Shown here one piece after another: positions 25,791 through 37,294 of a DNA stretch of 38,110 bases (its first letter is position 1; each line of letters begins with the position of its first letter). The position numbers were made by a program, and so were the translations under genes. Below the pieces are notes generated by a model, which searched no databases, was not told where the DNA came from, and was given only the letters and a program-made list of their open reading frames with translations. This DNA is from Thiomargarita sp. (GTDB taxonomy: Bacteria; Pseudomonadota; Gammaproteobacteria; Beggiatoales; Beggiatoaceae). Location of the stretch: positions 1-38,110 of the forward strand of contig DYSU01000018.1 of NCBI GenBank assembly GCA_020726335.1. Reading direction: 5' to 3'.

Positions 25791-27122
25791 ATGTCCAAAA
25801 TTCAAACTGCTCTTGATTTCGCCTTCAGCCATGGTTTGGTGTTGTATCAAAACGATGGTCAAATCAACCACGCGCCTTTCAGTCTCAAACCCGCGCCCTT
25901 TCCACAGAAAAACATAAAGCAAGCCTATGATTTGGCTTCTGATTTTAATCAATTATTGGTCAATATCGCCCATGACCCTGATTTCCTCAGCCAAACTTTT
26001 CAGCCCATGGCCGATGATTTCAGCCAAAAGCTGTTGGCCATTTATCAGCAAATCTATCTCAAGCAATCACCTGTGCAAACCGTGGCGTTTAATCTGTTTC
26101 GCGCCGATTATTTATTGCAACCCAGCGGCTCAACCCACCAATTACGTCAAGTGGAAATCAACACCATTGCCGCCGCTTTTGTTTCGTTATCAAGTAAAAT
26201 CAGTGACTTACATCGTTATTTGTATCCGCGCCGCAACCTGCCGCCCAATGACAATTTAACCCAAGTCAGCGATGGTTTGGCTTTGGCGTGGCAAGCGTAT
26301 GAGCGCAGCAACACATGGGTGTTGTTTGTGGTGCAAAAGCCAGAGCGCAACCGTTTTGACCAACAACAGATGGCACACGCCCTGTTTTTTCACCACGGTA
26401 TTCGCAGTATGCGCCTGACATTGGCGCAAGTTCATCATCAATGTCGCTTAAAAAAACAACGGCTGTATATCGGCCAACGCGAAATCGCGCTGGTGTATTT
26501 TCGCGCAGGTTATAGCCCCAACGATTACCCAAGCAAACAACACTGGGCGGCGCGTTTGCTGTTGGAACGCAGTGCGGCGATTAAAGTGCCGACCGTGGCG
26601 TTTCAATTGGCGGGGATGAAACAAGTGCAACAAAGCGTCGCCGATGTGGATGCGCTCAAAAAATTCATCCCAGACAGTGCGCAACGCCAGCGTATGCAAG
26701 CCTGTTTTGCCCAATTTTATCCTTTGCACGATGAAACCCACCGCCAATTGGCCTGTACCCAACCCGATGATTTGGTGTTAAAACCGCAACGTGAAGGCGG
26801 CGGCAATAATGTGTATGGCCATGATTTAGCGAAAAAAATCAAAAAGATGGACAAAGCCGACTATACTTCATGGGTGTTGATGGAAAAAATCCACGCGCCT
26901 GTACATCAGGGCCGTTTGGTGCAACAACAAAAAATCACCGCCAAACAACCGTTGATCAGTGAATTGGGTATTTTCGCCACTTGTTTGAGCCAAGGCCAAC
27001 AACTGTATCACAGCCAAGCCACAGGCCATTTGTTGCGCACCAAACTGGCTTATCATCACGAAGGCGGCATTGTCGCAGGTTTTGCCGCCTTAGACAGCCC
27101 CAATGCAGTCAAAACCCTGTAG
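25791..27122 (+). CDS. gss: Glutathione synthetase, eukaryotic type
   Basis: This enzyme joins gamma-glutamylcysteine and glycine with ATP. The 443-residue sequence follows the eukaryotic GSS family (human about 474 residues), not bacterial GshB (about 315). It shows the APFSL.P start, LFRADYLLQ, the magnesium/ATP segment VEINTIAAAF (Glu122, Asn124), EIALVYFRAGYSPNDY, HWAARLLLERS, LAGMKQVQQ, the ATP-binding KPQREGGGNNVYG (Lys331, Glu335), LMEKI, ISELGIF, the substrate-binding GHLLRTK (Arg417) and the C-terminal EGGIVAG loop. All active-site blocks are present in family order, so it should be active. The ATG at 25791 has an AAAAGG box; an upstream in-frame start at 25773 is less likely. A HAD gene follows after 2 bases. 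gshA is not in the window. Confidence 0.9.
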   Translation: MSKIQTALDFAFSHGLVLYQNDGQINHAPFSLKPAPFPQKNIKQAYDLASDFNQLLVNIAHDPDFLSQTFQPMADDFSQKLLAIYQQIYLKQSPVQTVAFNLFRADYLLQPSGSTHQLRQVEINTIAAAFVSLSSKISDLHRYLYPRRNLPPNDNLTQVSDGLALAWQAYERSNTWVLFVVQKPERNRFDQQQMAHALFFHHGIRSMRLTLAQVHHQCRLKKQRLYIGQREIALVYFRAGYSPNDYPSKQHWAARLLLERSAAIKVPTVAFQLAGMKQVQQSVADVDALKKFIPDSAQRQRMQACFAQFYPLHDETHRQLACTQPDDLVLKPQREGGGNNVYGHDLAKKIKKMDKADYTSWVLMEKIHAPVHQGRLVQQQKITAKQPLISELGIFATCLSQGQQLYHSQATGHLLRTKLAYHHEGGIVAGFAALDSPNAVKTL

Positions 27123-27124
27123 CC

Positions 27125-30142
<3,018 letters not shown>

Positions 30143-30143
<1 letters not shown>

Positions 30144-30634
30144 TGAAAAAAATCTTAATTTTCAGTTTATTGTTGCTGGCCAGTTGCGGCTTTCAATTAC
30201 GCGGTCAAATCACCTTGCCTGCCCATTTAAAATGTTATGTTGCAACGGACAGTGCCAGCAGTGATATGGGCGCATTGATTCAACAGCGTTTGGCCGACCA
30301 AAACATCGTGGTGGTGGAGAAAAGCGAACAGGCGCAAGTGGTGCTGTATTTGACCGAAGAAGCGGTGGAAAGACGGGTGTTGAGCGTGTCGGCGTTGTCG
30401 GGCAAACAAGAGGAAGTGGAACTCAATCACCGCATTGATTTGGAAATTAAGGATCAAAAAGGCGCGTTGCTGGACAAACAACACATCAGTTTGTTGCGTG
30501 ATTTCAGTTTTGATGCCACAGCGGTGTTGGCCAAAGATGCTGAAGAAAATATTTTATATCAAGAACTTAAGCAAGAAGTGGCGCAACAAATTTTGCGCAG
30601 TTTGACCTTGGTCGTTGGCCAAAAAAGCCCGTAG
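30143..30634 (+). CDS. lptE: LPS-assembly lipoprotein LptE
   Basis: LptE plugs the LptD barrel and helps place lipopolysaccharide in the outer leaflet. The 163-residue product has a lipoprotein signal with lipobox LLASC (Cys15) followed at once by the family's GFQLRG motif. The remainder is an alpha/beta domain with the ERRVLSVSA and LLRDFSFDATAVLAKDAEE stretches typical of LptE. Its ATG shares a base with the leuS stop (TGATG), as in many gammaproteobacteria. The usual downstream gene holA is missing; ettA comes next. Confidence 0.92.
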
Positions 30635-30664
30635 TTTTGCAGTACATTTTATAGCGAGGATCAT

Positions 30665-32338
30665 GTGGCTCAATACATTTACACCATGAATCGGGTGAGC
30701 AAAATCGTGCCACCCAAGCGGGAAATTTTAAAAAACATTTCGTTGTCGTTTTTCCCCGGGGCAAAAATCGGCGTTTTGGGCTTGAATGGCTCGGGAAAAT
30801 CCACGTTGCTGAAAATCATGGCAGGCGTGGACAGCGAATTTAATGGCGAAGCGCGGCCACAAGCGGGGATTAAAGTCGGTTATTTGTCCCAAGAACCCAA
30901 ATTGGACGACAGCAAAGACGTGCGCGGCAATGTTGAACAAGCGGTGGCCACAACCAAAGCCTTGCTGGATGAATTTGATGCCATCAGTATGCGTTTTGCC
31001 GAGCCGATGAGCGATGACGAAATGACGGCATTGCTGGAAAAACAAGGCAAGTTGCAAGATAAAATTGATGCGGTCAATGGCTGGGAATTGCAACGCAGTT
31101 TGGACATCGCTGCCGATGCCTTGCGCTTGCCCCCGTGGGATGCGGCCATTGCCACGTTGTCGGGCGGTGAAAAACGGCGGGTGGCGTTGTGTTCTCTGTT
31201 GTTGTCCAAACCTGATATGCTGTTGCTGGACGAACCGACCAACCATTTGGATGCCGAATCCGTCGCTTGGCTGGAGCGGTTTTTAGCCGATTATAAAGGC
31301 ACGGTGGTGGCCGTGACCCATGACCGCTACTTTTTGGACAATGTCGCGGGCTGGATTTTAGAATTGGACAGAGGCCACGGCATCCCATGGGAAGGCAATT
31401 ATTCTTCTTGGCTGGAACAAAAAGAAAAACGCTTAGAAATTGAAGAAAAACAACAATCTGCGCGGCAACGGGCAATGAAAGCAGAATTAGAATGGGTGCG
31501 TGCCAATCCCAAAGGCCGCCACGCCAAAAGCAAAGCCCGCTTGGCACGGTTTGATGAATTGCTGGCCGAAGAAACCCAACAACGCAACGCCACCCAAGAA
31601 ATTTATATTCCGCCCGGCCCTCGGTTGGGTGATTTGGTGATTGAAGCCGAACAGTTGCGCAAAAATTTTGGCGAACGGCTGTTGATTGAAAATTTAAGCT
31701 TTAATCTGCCCAAAGGCGGGATTGTTGGCGTGATTGGCGCAAATGGCGCGGGTAAATCGACTTTGTTCAAAATGCTGGCAGGGGCGGAAGCCCCCAGCGG
31801 CGGCGAAATTCGCGTGGGTTCGACTGTGGTCACTGCTTATGTTGACCAAAGCCGCGATGCACTGGCAGACGATAAAACCGTGTGGCAAGAAATTTCTGAT
31901 GAGCGAGACATTATTGTGGTGGGCAAATATGAAACCCCCTCACGGGCTTATGCCAGCCGTTTCAATTTCAAAGGCTCAGACCAACAAAAATGGGTCAAAG
32001 ATTTGTCAGGCGGGGAACGCAATCGGGTGCATCTGGCCAAGCTATTGAAAAGTGGCGCAAATCTATTAATGCTGGATGAACCGACCAACGATTTGGATGT
32101 CGAAACCTTGCGCGCTTTGGAAGAGGCGTTGTTGGCTTTCCCCGGTTGTGCGGTGGTGATTTCCCATGACCGTTGGTTTTTAGATCGCATCGCCACCCAC
32201 ATGCTGGCGTTTGAAGGCGACAGCCAAGTGGTCTGGTTTGAAGGCAATTACGCCGATTATGAAGCGGATAAGCACCGCCGTTTGGGAACGGATGCGGACA
32301 ATCCCCATCGCCTCAAATATAAAAAATTGGTGCATTAA
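30665..32338 (+). CDS. ettA: Energy-dependent translational throttle ATPase EttA
   Basis: EttA is an ABC-F ATPase that binds the ribosomal E site and gates entry into elongation according to ATP level. The 557-residue protein has two ABC domains, with Walker [10 protein letters not shown] (39-47) and GANGAGKST, signatures [11 protein letters not shown] and [11 protein letters not shown], and two Walker B sites ([22 protein letters not shown]). A charged linker between them carries [20 protein letters not shown]. The start is a GTG at 30665, supported by the family start [13 protein letters not shown] and by a GAGG box six bases upstream; the ATG two bases before it is out of frame. Confidence 0.96.
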   Translation: MAQYIYTMNRVSKIVPPKREILKNISLSFFPGAKIGVLGLNGSGKSTLLKIMAGVDSEFNGEARPQAGIKVGYLSQEPKLDDSKDVRGNVEQAVATTKALLDEFDAISMRFAEPMSDDEMTALLEKQGKLQDKIDAVNGWELQRSLDIAADALRLPPWDAAIATLSGGEKRRVALCSLLLSKPDMLLLDEPTNHLDAESVAWLERFLADYKGTVVAVTHDRYFLDNVAGWILELDRGHGIPWEGNYSSWLEQKEKRLEIEEKQQSARQRAMKAELEWVRANPKGRHAKSKARLARFDELLAEETQQRNATQEIYIPPGPRLGDLVIEAEQLRKNFGERLLIENLSFNLPKGGIVGVIGANGAGKSTLFKMLAGAEAPSGGEIRVGSTVVTAYVDQSRDALADDKTVWQEISDERDIIVVGKYETPSRAYASRFNFKGSDQQKWVKDLSGGERNRVHLAKLLKSGANLLMLDEPTNDLDVETLRALEEALLAFPGCAVVISHDRWFLDRIATHMLAFEGDSQVVWFEGNYADYEADKHRRLGTDADNPHRLKYKKLVH

Positions 32339-32340
32339 GC

Positions 32341-32374
32341 CCTAAAAAAACCTGCGGTTGCAGGTTTTTTTAGG
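32341..32374. terminator. Strong bidirectional intrinsic terminator after ettA
   Basis: A perfect 15-base inverted repeat with a GGTT loop (CCTAAAAAAACCTGC / GCAGGTTTTTTTAGG) starts two bases after the ettA stop. A-runs and T-runs on the two arms make it work in both directions, serving ettA and the convergent exported-protein gene. Confidence 0.9.
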
Positions 32375-32376
32375 TG

Positions 32377-32928
32377 TTATTGATTAATGCCATGGTTGGC
32401 CAATTCGACATCCACTTCGCGTTCAGTCATGTCATCTCGAAACCATTGGGGAATTGCGCCCATGGCATTAATTTTTTTGTTGGCCACACTGCGGTGGTGG
32501 TTGACATAACCCCAACGCACTTCGCCCAAAACATCGGGTTTAAATTCTAAAACCAACGTATTTTTATGTCCGTTTTCTTCTGGATGTAAATTTTGACGGC
32601 CATCTCTGTTGAGGTCAAAATTGCTGATATCGGACAAGACCAATCGCAAATCATCGCCGATGATGACGCAGTTTTGTTCTTGCGTCCAACAAGCACCGTT
32701 GGCAATGGTGGATAAATTCCAACCGTGTTTGGCTTGGCGGATGTCACTTTTTAAAGTCGCTTGATAACGCACCCCTTTGTATTCCGCGCAAGAGACGTAC
32801 AATGACAAGTCTTCTGGTGTAAAATGGGTGGGTTGACAATCTTCGGCCAAGGCAACTGCCGAACCGAACAACCCGATGCCAACAAGCAACGCAGAAGAAA
32901 CAGGGGTTAAAAATTTAACAGCTTTCAT
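32377..32928 (-). CDS. Exported protein of unknown function
   Basis: The 183-residue product has a clear signal peptide (MKAVKFLTPVSSALLVGIGL..., likely cut after ALA near residue 27). The mature domain has four visible cysteines (in EDCQP, VSCAEY, ACWTQ and QNCVI), which could form disulfides, and a stretch SNFDLNRDGRQNL that resembles an EF-hand-like calcium loop but is not convincing. I do not recognise the family. The ATG at 32928 has an AAGGGA box six bases upstream, which decides it against the longer frame from 33030. It converges on ettA and shares its terminator. Confidence 0.8.
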   Translation of the reverse strand: MKAVKFLTPVSSALLVGIGLFGSAVALAEDCQPTHFTPEDLSLYVSCAEYKGVRYQATLKSDIRQAKHGWNLSTIANGACWTQEQNCVIIGDDLRLVLSDISNFDLNRDGRQNLHPEENGHKNTLVLEFKPDVLGEVRWGYVNHHRSVANKKINAMGAIPQWFRDDMTEREVDVELANHGINQ

Positions 32929-33193
32929 GGGTATTCCCTTATGTAAGTAGTCTTGAAATATAAAACCCAAACAAAACATAAACACCCATTTACCCAATGA
33001 ATGCAAACCCAAAACACAACTTGGGTTCAATTTTTTGCACAGAAAAAAACCAAGTGTATTATGGGCTTGGAACGCTGGGGGCTATGAGTAGACATTAATT
33101 TTTGGTTGTTTAGGTTTTTTTAGTTATTATCTGGATTAACCAGTATGGCAGTTTGTAACAAAGCAAATTGCACACCAAGATATTTTAGTGCTT

Positions 33194-33227
33194 TATTTTA
33201 AATAACTGATTGATTTTATTTAAAATA
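33194..33227. repeat. AT-only inverted repeat (11-base arms)
   Basis: TATTTTAAATA at 33194-33204 is repeated in inverted form (TATTTAAAATA) at 33217-33227, with a 12-base centre. Both arms consist only of A and T. It could be a protein-binding site or simply a weak cruciform. Confidence 0.5.
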
Positions 33228-33229
33228 AT

Positions 33230-33244
33230 AGCCTATTTCAGGCT
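33230..33244 (-). terminator. Possible terminator of the glycan operon
   Basis: AGCCT-ATTTC-AGGCT. Read on the minus strand, the short stem is followed by ATTATTTTA, 68 bases after the last stop of the glycan operon. The stem has only five pairs, so termination would be weak. Confidence 0.35.
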
Positions 33245-33272
33245 GAAACAATTGCAAAACACGCCATCAGGT

Positions 33273-33293
33273 CGCATTGCATTTTGCAATGCG
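33273..33293. repeat. Palindrome CGCATTGCA-TTT-TGCAATGCG
   Basis: Nine-base perfect arms with a three-base centre, 19 bases beyond the stop of the glycan operon. No T-run follows on either side, so it looks more like a binding or recombination site than a terminator. Confidence 0.5.
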
Positions 33294-33311
33294 AACCAAT
33301 TCTAACGCACT

Positions 33312-35102
33312 TTATTTGTTGAATAAAGGGTTAAATTTGGCTGAAATAATGTAAAGTGTGCGAAAAAGCAACAGCAACGAGGCTAAAAACCAACTGACCA
33401 AACTGACCCAATTGGCCACTTTTTGTGACAAAGGCATGTTAAAATCGTAGGGTAAATATTGGGTAAAACGTTGTAATTCATTTTTTTGCGACAGTTTAAA
33501 ATGATCGCCCGCTTGGCACGAGTTTTCTTTGGGAAAAGTATAACAAGCAGGATTTTTCATATTAAAATCATTACCTTGGTTGTCTGTCACCAAGCCACCA
33601 AACAGCTTGTCTTTTTGCGGAAAAAACTCAAGCCGATAACCAAACAAGGGTTCATAACAATTAATTTGCGACACGCCAATGGCCATTAAATCATCGCCGT
33701 GCAACGGGCTGTTGGTCACTTGCGCCGCCACATAGCGAATAAACGGCACTTCACCTGTTTGTTTGGCTTGTTCATACGCTTGTTGTATTGGTTTGGGGTC
33801 ATAAGATTGGTTTTGATAAAAGCTTTTGTCTTTGCCCACATTAATCGCAATCACCCACGTAATAAAAACCAAACTGGCGATGGCTTTGACTTCAACATCC
33901 AATTTTAAACGGTCAAATACAATCATCGCCATCACAATAAAAACAGGGATATAAATCAAATACCAACGCACCAAATTAGAGCTGTTTTTGATGATAGGTA
34001 TTTGTTTTAAAACATGATTCCATTCAGGGGTATAAAAATTGACCATGACGGGAATCAACAAAATGCCGATTAACCCTGCAAAATACAGCCATTGCTTGCC
34101 TTTTAATATCCACAAATAACGCAGGCCAATCAATAAAAAAATCAATGGAATGAAAGTGATACCAAATTCCATTTCATGTTGGTCTATGCGCCAACGGCTG
34201 TTAGCAAACAGGGGTTTAGATACCTCCCACGTCCAAGTGTCGATAAACAACGCTTTAAACGGCACCCAAAATGCGTCAAATAAATGGGCAAACCCGGGTA
34301 AAGGGTAGGCTTCTCGAGATAAATGACCCAAAGTTGCAAAAGCCACTGACAATTTGGCCGCACTCAACAATAAAACAATGCCTAAAAAAACAGACAATCG
34401 CAGTAAATAAATCGAGAAATATCCATATTTAATCGCATGAATTAAACCAATGGCCAGCAAGGTTAAACCCATGGGCAATAACAAATGCGCACCTGCGGCA
34501 TAAAAAACAGAAGAAAATAACAACGCGGCAGTCAACAACAATGGAAAATCATGTTTAATATTAAAGGGTTTTGTTTGTTGCCAAACCAAAAGCACAGCCA
34601 ATAAAGGCAACAAAGCAAAACCTTGAAAATTAACATGGCCGACAACCATGCGATACGCATAAAAACCATTGAACAAAAACAAAGTTGCGCCCAACAAAGC
34701 CACCCAATAAGAACAAGCGAACAGCTTGCGCAATAAAAAGTAAAACCCCCAAAAACCCATGATTGCAAAGACCAGAAAACTCAACCAAGTGGCGGTCAAT
34801 GGGTCAAATAAAAAACTTAAAAACTGCGGTATTGAAAAATACATATCTTGTGGATGGGCAAACAGCAATGTGCCGCCACACATTGAAGGACTGAACCATG
34901 GAATGGAAAATAAGCCGTTATTTAAGAACCAATAATAAGTTGCCAAAAAACGGGGCATTAAACCAGAATAATCATGTCCAACATACCCTCGATTATTGGG
35001 AAAAAAATCTGCAAATATCAGTGCATAAACCAGCAATAATGACAAAAAAATAATCAACAAGCCTGTTTTTGATTTTAAAAAAGATAGAAAATTGTTTTTC
35101 AT
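33312..35102 (-). CDS. Polytopic membrane protein, probable GT-C type glycosyltransferase (Gtr-like)
   Basis: The 596-residue protein has about a dozen hydrophobic helices and a soluble, probably periplasmic, C-terminal segment (about 425-560) before a last helix. A loop after the first helix carries YVGHDYSGLMPR, an acidic-residue position typical of GT-C fold enzymes and YfhO-like proteins that move sugars from polyprenyl phosphates. It overlaps the GtrA-like gene by ATGA. In serotype-converting gtr operons, a third large membrane protein of this kind attaches the sugar delivered by GtrB and GtrA; that role is inferred here from position and topology, not from a recognised family signature. 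Confidence 0.65.
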   Translation of the reverse strand: MKNNFLSFLKSKTGLLIIFLSLLLVYALIFADFFPNNRGYVGHDYSGLMPRFLATYYWFLNNGLFSIPWFSPSMCGGTLLFAHPQDMYFSIPQFLSFLFDPLTATWLSFLVFAIMGFWGFYFLLRKLFACSYWVALLGATLFLFNGFYAYRMVVGHVNFQGFALLPLLAVLLVWQQTKPFNIKHDFPLLLTAALLFSSVFYAAGAHLLLPMGLTLLAIGLIHAIKYGYFSIYLLRLSVFLGIVLLLSAAKLSVAFATLGHLSREAYPLPGFAHLFDAFWVPFKALFIDTWTWEVSKPLFANSRWRIDQHEMEFGITFIPLIFLLIGLRYLWILKGKQWLYFAGLIGILLIPVMVNFYTPEWNHVLKQIPIIKNSSNLVRWYLIYIPVFIVMAMIVFDRLKLDVEVKAIASLVFITWVIAINVGKDKSFYQNQSYDPKPIQQAYEQAKQTGEVPFIRYVAAQVTNSPLHGDDLMAIGVSQINCYEPLFGYRLEFFPQKDKLFGGLVTDNQGNDFNMKNPACYTFPKENSCQAGDHFKLSQKNELQRFTQYLPYDFNMPLSQKVANWVSLVSWFLASLLLLFRTLYIISAKFNPLFNK

Positions 35103-35518
35103 GATTTAAATGAGTAATTTTTATGGCCTAAATAGCTGATAATGACAGTGACAATTGCAGTGATAGCCTGTGCGGCAATTGGATTGAGATAAATCAGTTC
35201 AACTAAAACAGCCATTAAAAGAAGATTGGTAATAAAACCGATGCCATAAACAAAATAAAAACGTAAATATTCACGCAAATAATTACCTACTGTTTTAAAT
35301 ACCCATAATTTATAGCAAATATAGGCATTGGTAATAGAAATTATATTGACAGGAATAAGTAAAATCAAATAGTGAACAGTATCAGAAAGAAAATAATAAA
35401 ACAACGAATAAGTTATAAAGCCAAATAAGGTATTCCAGCCACCGACAAATAAATAGAGGGTTTTTTGTTGATATTTATGTAGCAATGATACGATTCTATT
35501 TAAAATTATTGTCATCAT
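35099..35518 (-). CDS. GtrA-family flippase-like membrane protein
   Basis: The 139-residue protein shows four membrane helices and the GtrA-family landmarks LYLFVGGWNTLFGFITYSLF near the start and an aromatic/basic YLGHKNYSFKS end. GtrA-like proteins are thought to flip polyprenyl-phosphate-linked glucose or a similar sugar across the inner membrane. It overlaps the preceding glycosyltransferase by 23 bases and the following membrane protein by four, so the three are made as a unit. Two adjacent ATGs (35518, 35515) are possible starts. Confidence 0.85.
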   Translation of the reverse strand: MMTIILNRIVSLLHKYQQKTLYLFVGGWNTLFGFITYSLFYYFLSDTVHYLILLIPVNIISITNAYICYKLWVFKTVGNYLREYLRFYFVYGIGFITNLLLMAVLVELIYLNPIAAQAITAIVTVIISYLGHKNYSFKS

Positions 35519-36428
35519 CTATGATGTATAAGGGTCTTTTTCGCGTTTCATCATAGATGCGGCCAATATATTCACCCAGTATCCACATTAACATAAATAA
35601 AAATCCAACGAAAATAAACAAAACAACAACCAACCATTTAAATAATGGATAAGGTACATCATATACTAACGCATCAACAAACATATATGATAACATCAAT
35701 GATCCCAACGCAATGCTGATAATGCCTAGAGCCAAGCCAATGCGCAAGGGCAAAAAAGAAAAACTCAGCACGCCATCCATTGCCAACTTAAACATTTTCT
35801 GATAAGAATAACCTGTTTCACCATGTATGCGTTCAGGTCTATCAAAATCAACAAAAGTATGTTTATATCCCAACCATGCAATCATTCCCCGCAAATACCT
35901 TGATTTTTCTTCCATTCCACTTAAACTTTTAAGCACTTTTTTATCAATTAAACGAAAATCCCCCACATTACGCGGAATTTTAACATCAGAAAATCTATCT
36001 AAAAGTTTATAATAAAAAATTGCAGTGTATTTTTTAAAAAAGTTATCTTGCCGTGTTTTTCTTCGAGCATAAACAATATCATAGCCCAAGTGCCACTTTT
36101 TAATCATTTCAGCAATCACTTCGGGCGGGTCTTGTAAATCACAATCCATAGAAATGACCGCATCAGCGTCTTTAACTGCATTTAAGCCCGCAGTGAGTGC
36201 CGCTTGATGGCCAAAATTTCTACTTAAATTAATGTATTGAATATGCTTGTTGTCATTATTTGCATGACTTTTTATCACATTCAAACTATCATCACAACTG
36301 CCGTCATTAACAAACAACAATGTCCAGTTTTCTTCAAATTGTTGCATCAAATGCACTATTTTTTCATATAATAATGGAATATTGTGCATTTCATTGTAAA
36401 CAGGGACAACAAAGGAAATCTTTTTCAT
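35496..36428 (-). CDS. GtrB-like polyprenyl-phosphate glycosyltransferase (GT2)
   Basis: The 310-residue protein has a GT2 domain of the DPM1/GtrB type (VVPVYNEMHNIPLLYEKI, LFVNDGSCDD, RNFGHQAALTAGL, the metal-binding MDCDLQDPPEV, GDFRLIDKKV, KSRYLRGMIAWLG). Two C-terminal membrane helices (about 225-250 and 262-285) are followed by a conserved GEYIGRIYDETRKRPLYII tail. Family members transfer a sugar from a nucleotide donor to undecaprenyl phosphate on the cytoplasmic face. The donor sugar is not deducible. It overlaps the upstream glycosyltransferase by ATGA and the GtrA-like gene by 23 bases. Confidence 0.88.
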   Translation of the reverse strand: MKKISFVVPVYNEMHNIPLLYEKIVHLMQQFEENWTLLFVNDGSCDDSLNVIKSHANNDNKHIQYINLSRNFGHQAALTAGLNAVKDADAVISMDCDLQDPPEVIAEMIKKWHLGYDIVYARRKTRQDNFFKKYTAIFYYKLLDRFSDVKIPRNVGDFRLIDKKVLKSLSGMEEKSRYLRGMIAWLGYKHTFVDFDRPERIHGETGYSYQKMFKLAMDGVLSFSFLPLRIGLALGIISIALGSLMLSYMFVDALVYDVPYPLFKWLVVVLFIFVGFLFMLMWILGEYIGRIYDETRKRPLYIIDDDNNFK

Positions 36429-37258
36429 TTTTTATAGGGTAAGAAAAATTGATAAAACAGTTTTCTCAATATATTATTGAGATGACTCATAGTAATTCCA
36501 CAATAGCGATCGAATGTTGTAATGGAATATGCTTTATTCTTATAGAGTTTATTAATTAATAACTTCATGTCAACATGCTGGCTATTGGCAAGATTGATAC
36601 TACAGGACTTGTTAGACACCCTAAAAGCACATAATGGTTCTGGAATGACGTAAAGGTTACCTGTTAATAAAATTCTACTCCAATATTCTAAATCAATTAC
36701 ATAAGGCATGGTCATATCAAAAAATCCAATTTTCTTAATAACTTCTTTTCTAAATAAAACAGCCGTGGGTTCTCCTATCAAATTTGTGCCTGCCCTAATA
36801 TTCTTTTTAATAGCATAAGCACCTTGTAATTCTCCAATAACGTTTGGAAACTGCCGTACTAAAATTTTTTTGCCCTTTTCATTTATAATATCTCGGCTAC
36901 AGCTTACCATAATAATGGTACTATTATCAGGATGTTCTAATACATTTATTTGCTTTATCAAGCAATCAGGATAAAGTACATCATCATCACAGAGCAACTT
37001 AATATATTTTCCTTTTGCCTTATTTAACAAGCTATTCCAATTTTTTTCAGGACCTAAATTAACTTTATTCTGATAAAATTTGATACGCTCATCATTATAA
37101 CTTAGTATAATTTTTACCGTATTATCAGTAGAACAATCGTCTATGATAATTAATTCAAAATTTTGATATTGTTGTTGCAATACTGAATCTATTGCAAAAT
37201 ATATATATTTTTCACTGTTATAACTTGGAATACAAACGGAAACAATAGGTGTTGTCAT
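36425..37258 (-). CDS. Family 2 glycosyltransferase
   Basis: The 277-residue protein has the GT-A start SVCIPSYNSEKYIYFAIDSV, IIIDDCSTDNT, a DxD-type LLCDDDVLYPD and a FFDMTMPYVIDLEYWSRI acceptor-side segment. No membrane helices are evident, so it is probably cytoplasmic and acts on a lipid-linked oligosaccharide. The gene is very AT-rich compared with the housekeeping genes, and its stop overlaps the start of the GtrB-like gene (ATGA). Donor and acceptor are unknown. Confidence 0.85.
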   Translation of the reverse strand: MTTPIVSVCIPSYNSEKYIYFAIDSVLQQQYQNFELIIIDDCSTDNTVKIILSYNDERIKFYQNKVNLGPEKNWNSLLNKAKGKYIKLLCDDDVLYPDCLIKQINVLEHPDNSTIIMVSCSRDIINEKGKKILVRQFPNVIGELQGAYAIKKNIRAGTNLIGEPTAVLFRKEVIKKIGFFDMTMPYVIDLEYWSRILLTGNLYVIPEPLCAFRVSNKSCSINLANSQHVDMKLLINKLYKNKAYSITTFDRYCGITMSHLNNILRKLFYQFFLPYKK

Positions 37259-37294
37259 TTGAACATACTATCCTAAATTTTAATTACATAAACA

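Larger units (their letters stand above)
32929..33311. other. Gene-free AT-rich spacer of 383 bases
   Basis: No coding frame of interest is seen in either direction. The stretch separates the housekeeping genes from the glycan island. It holds three separate inverted repeats (33194-33227, 33230-33244, 33273-33293) toward the island side and must contain the promoter of the exported-protein gene, which I could not place with confidence. Confidence 0.6.
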
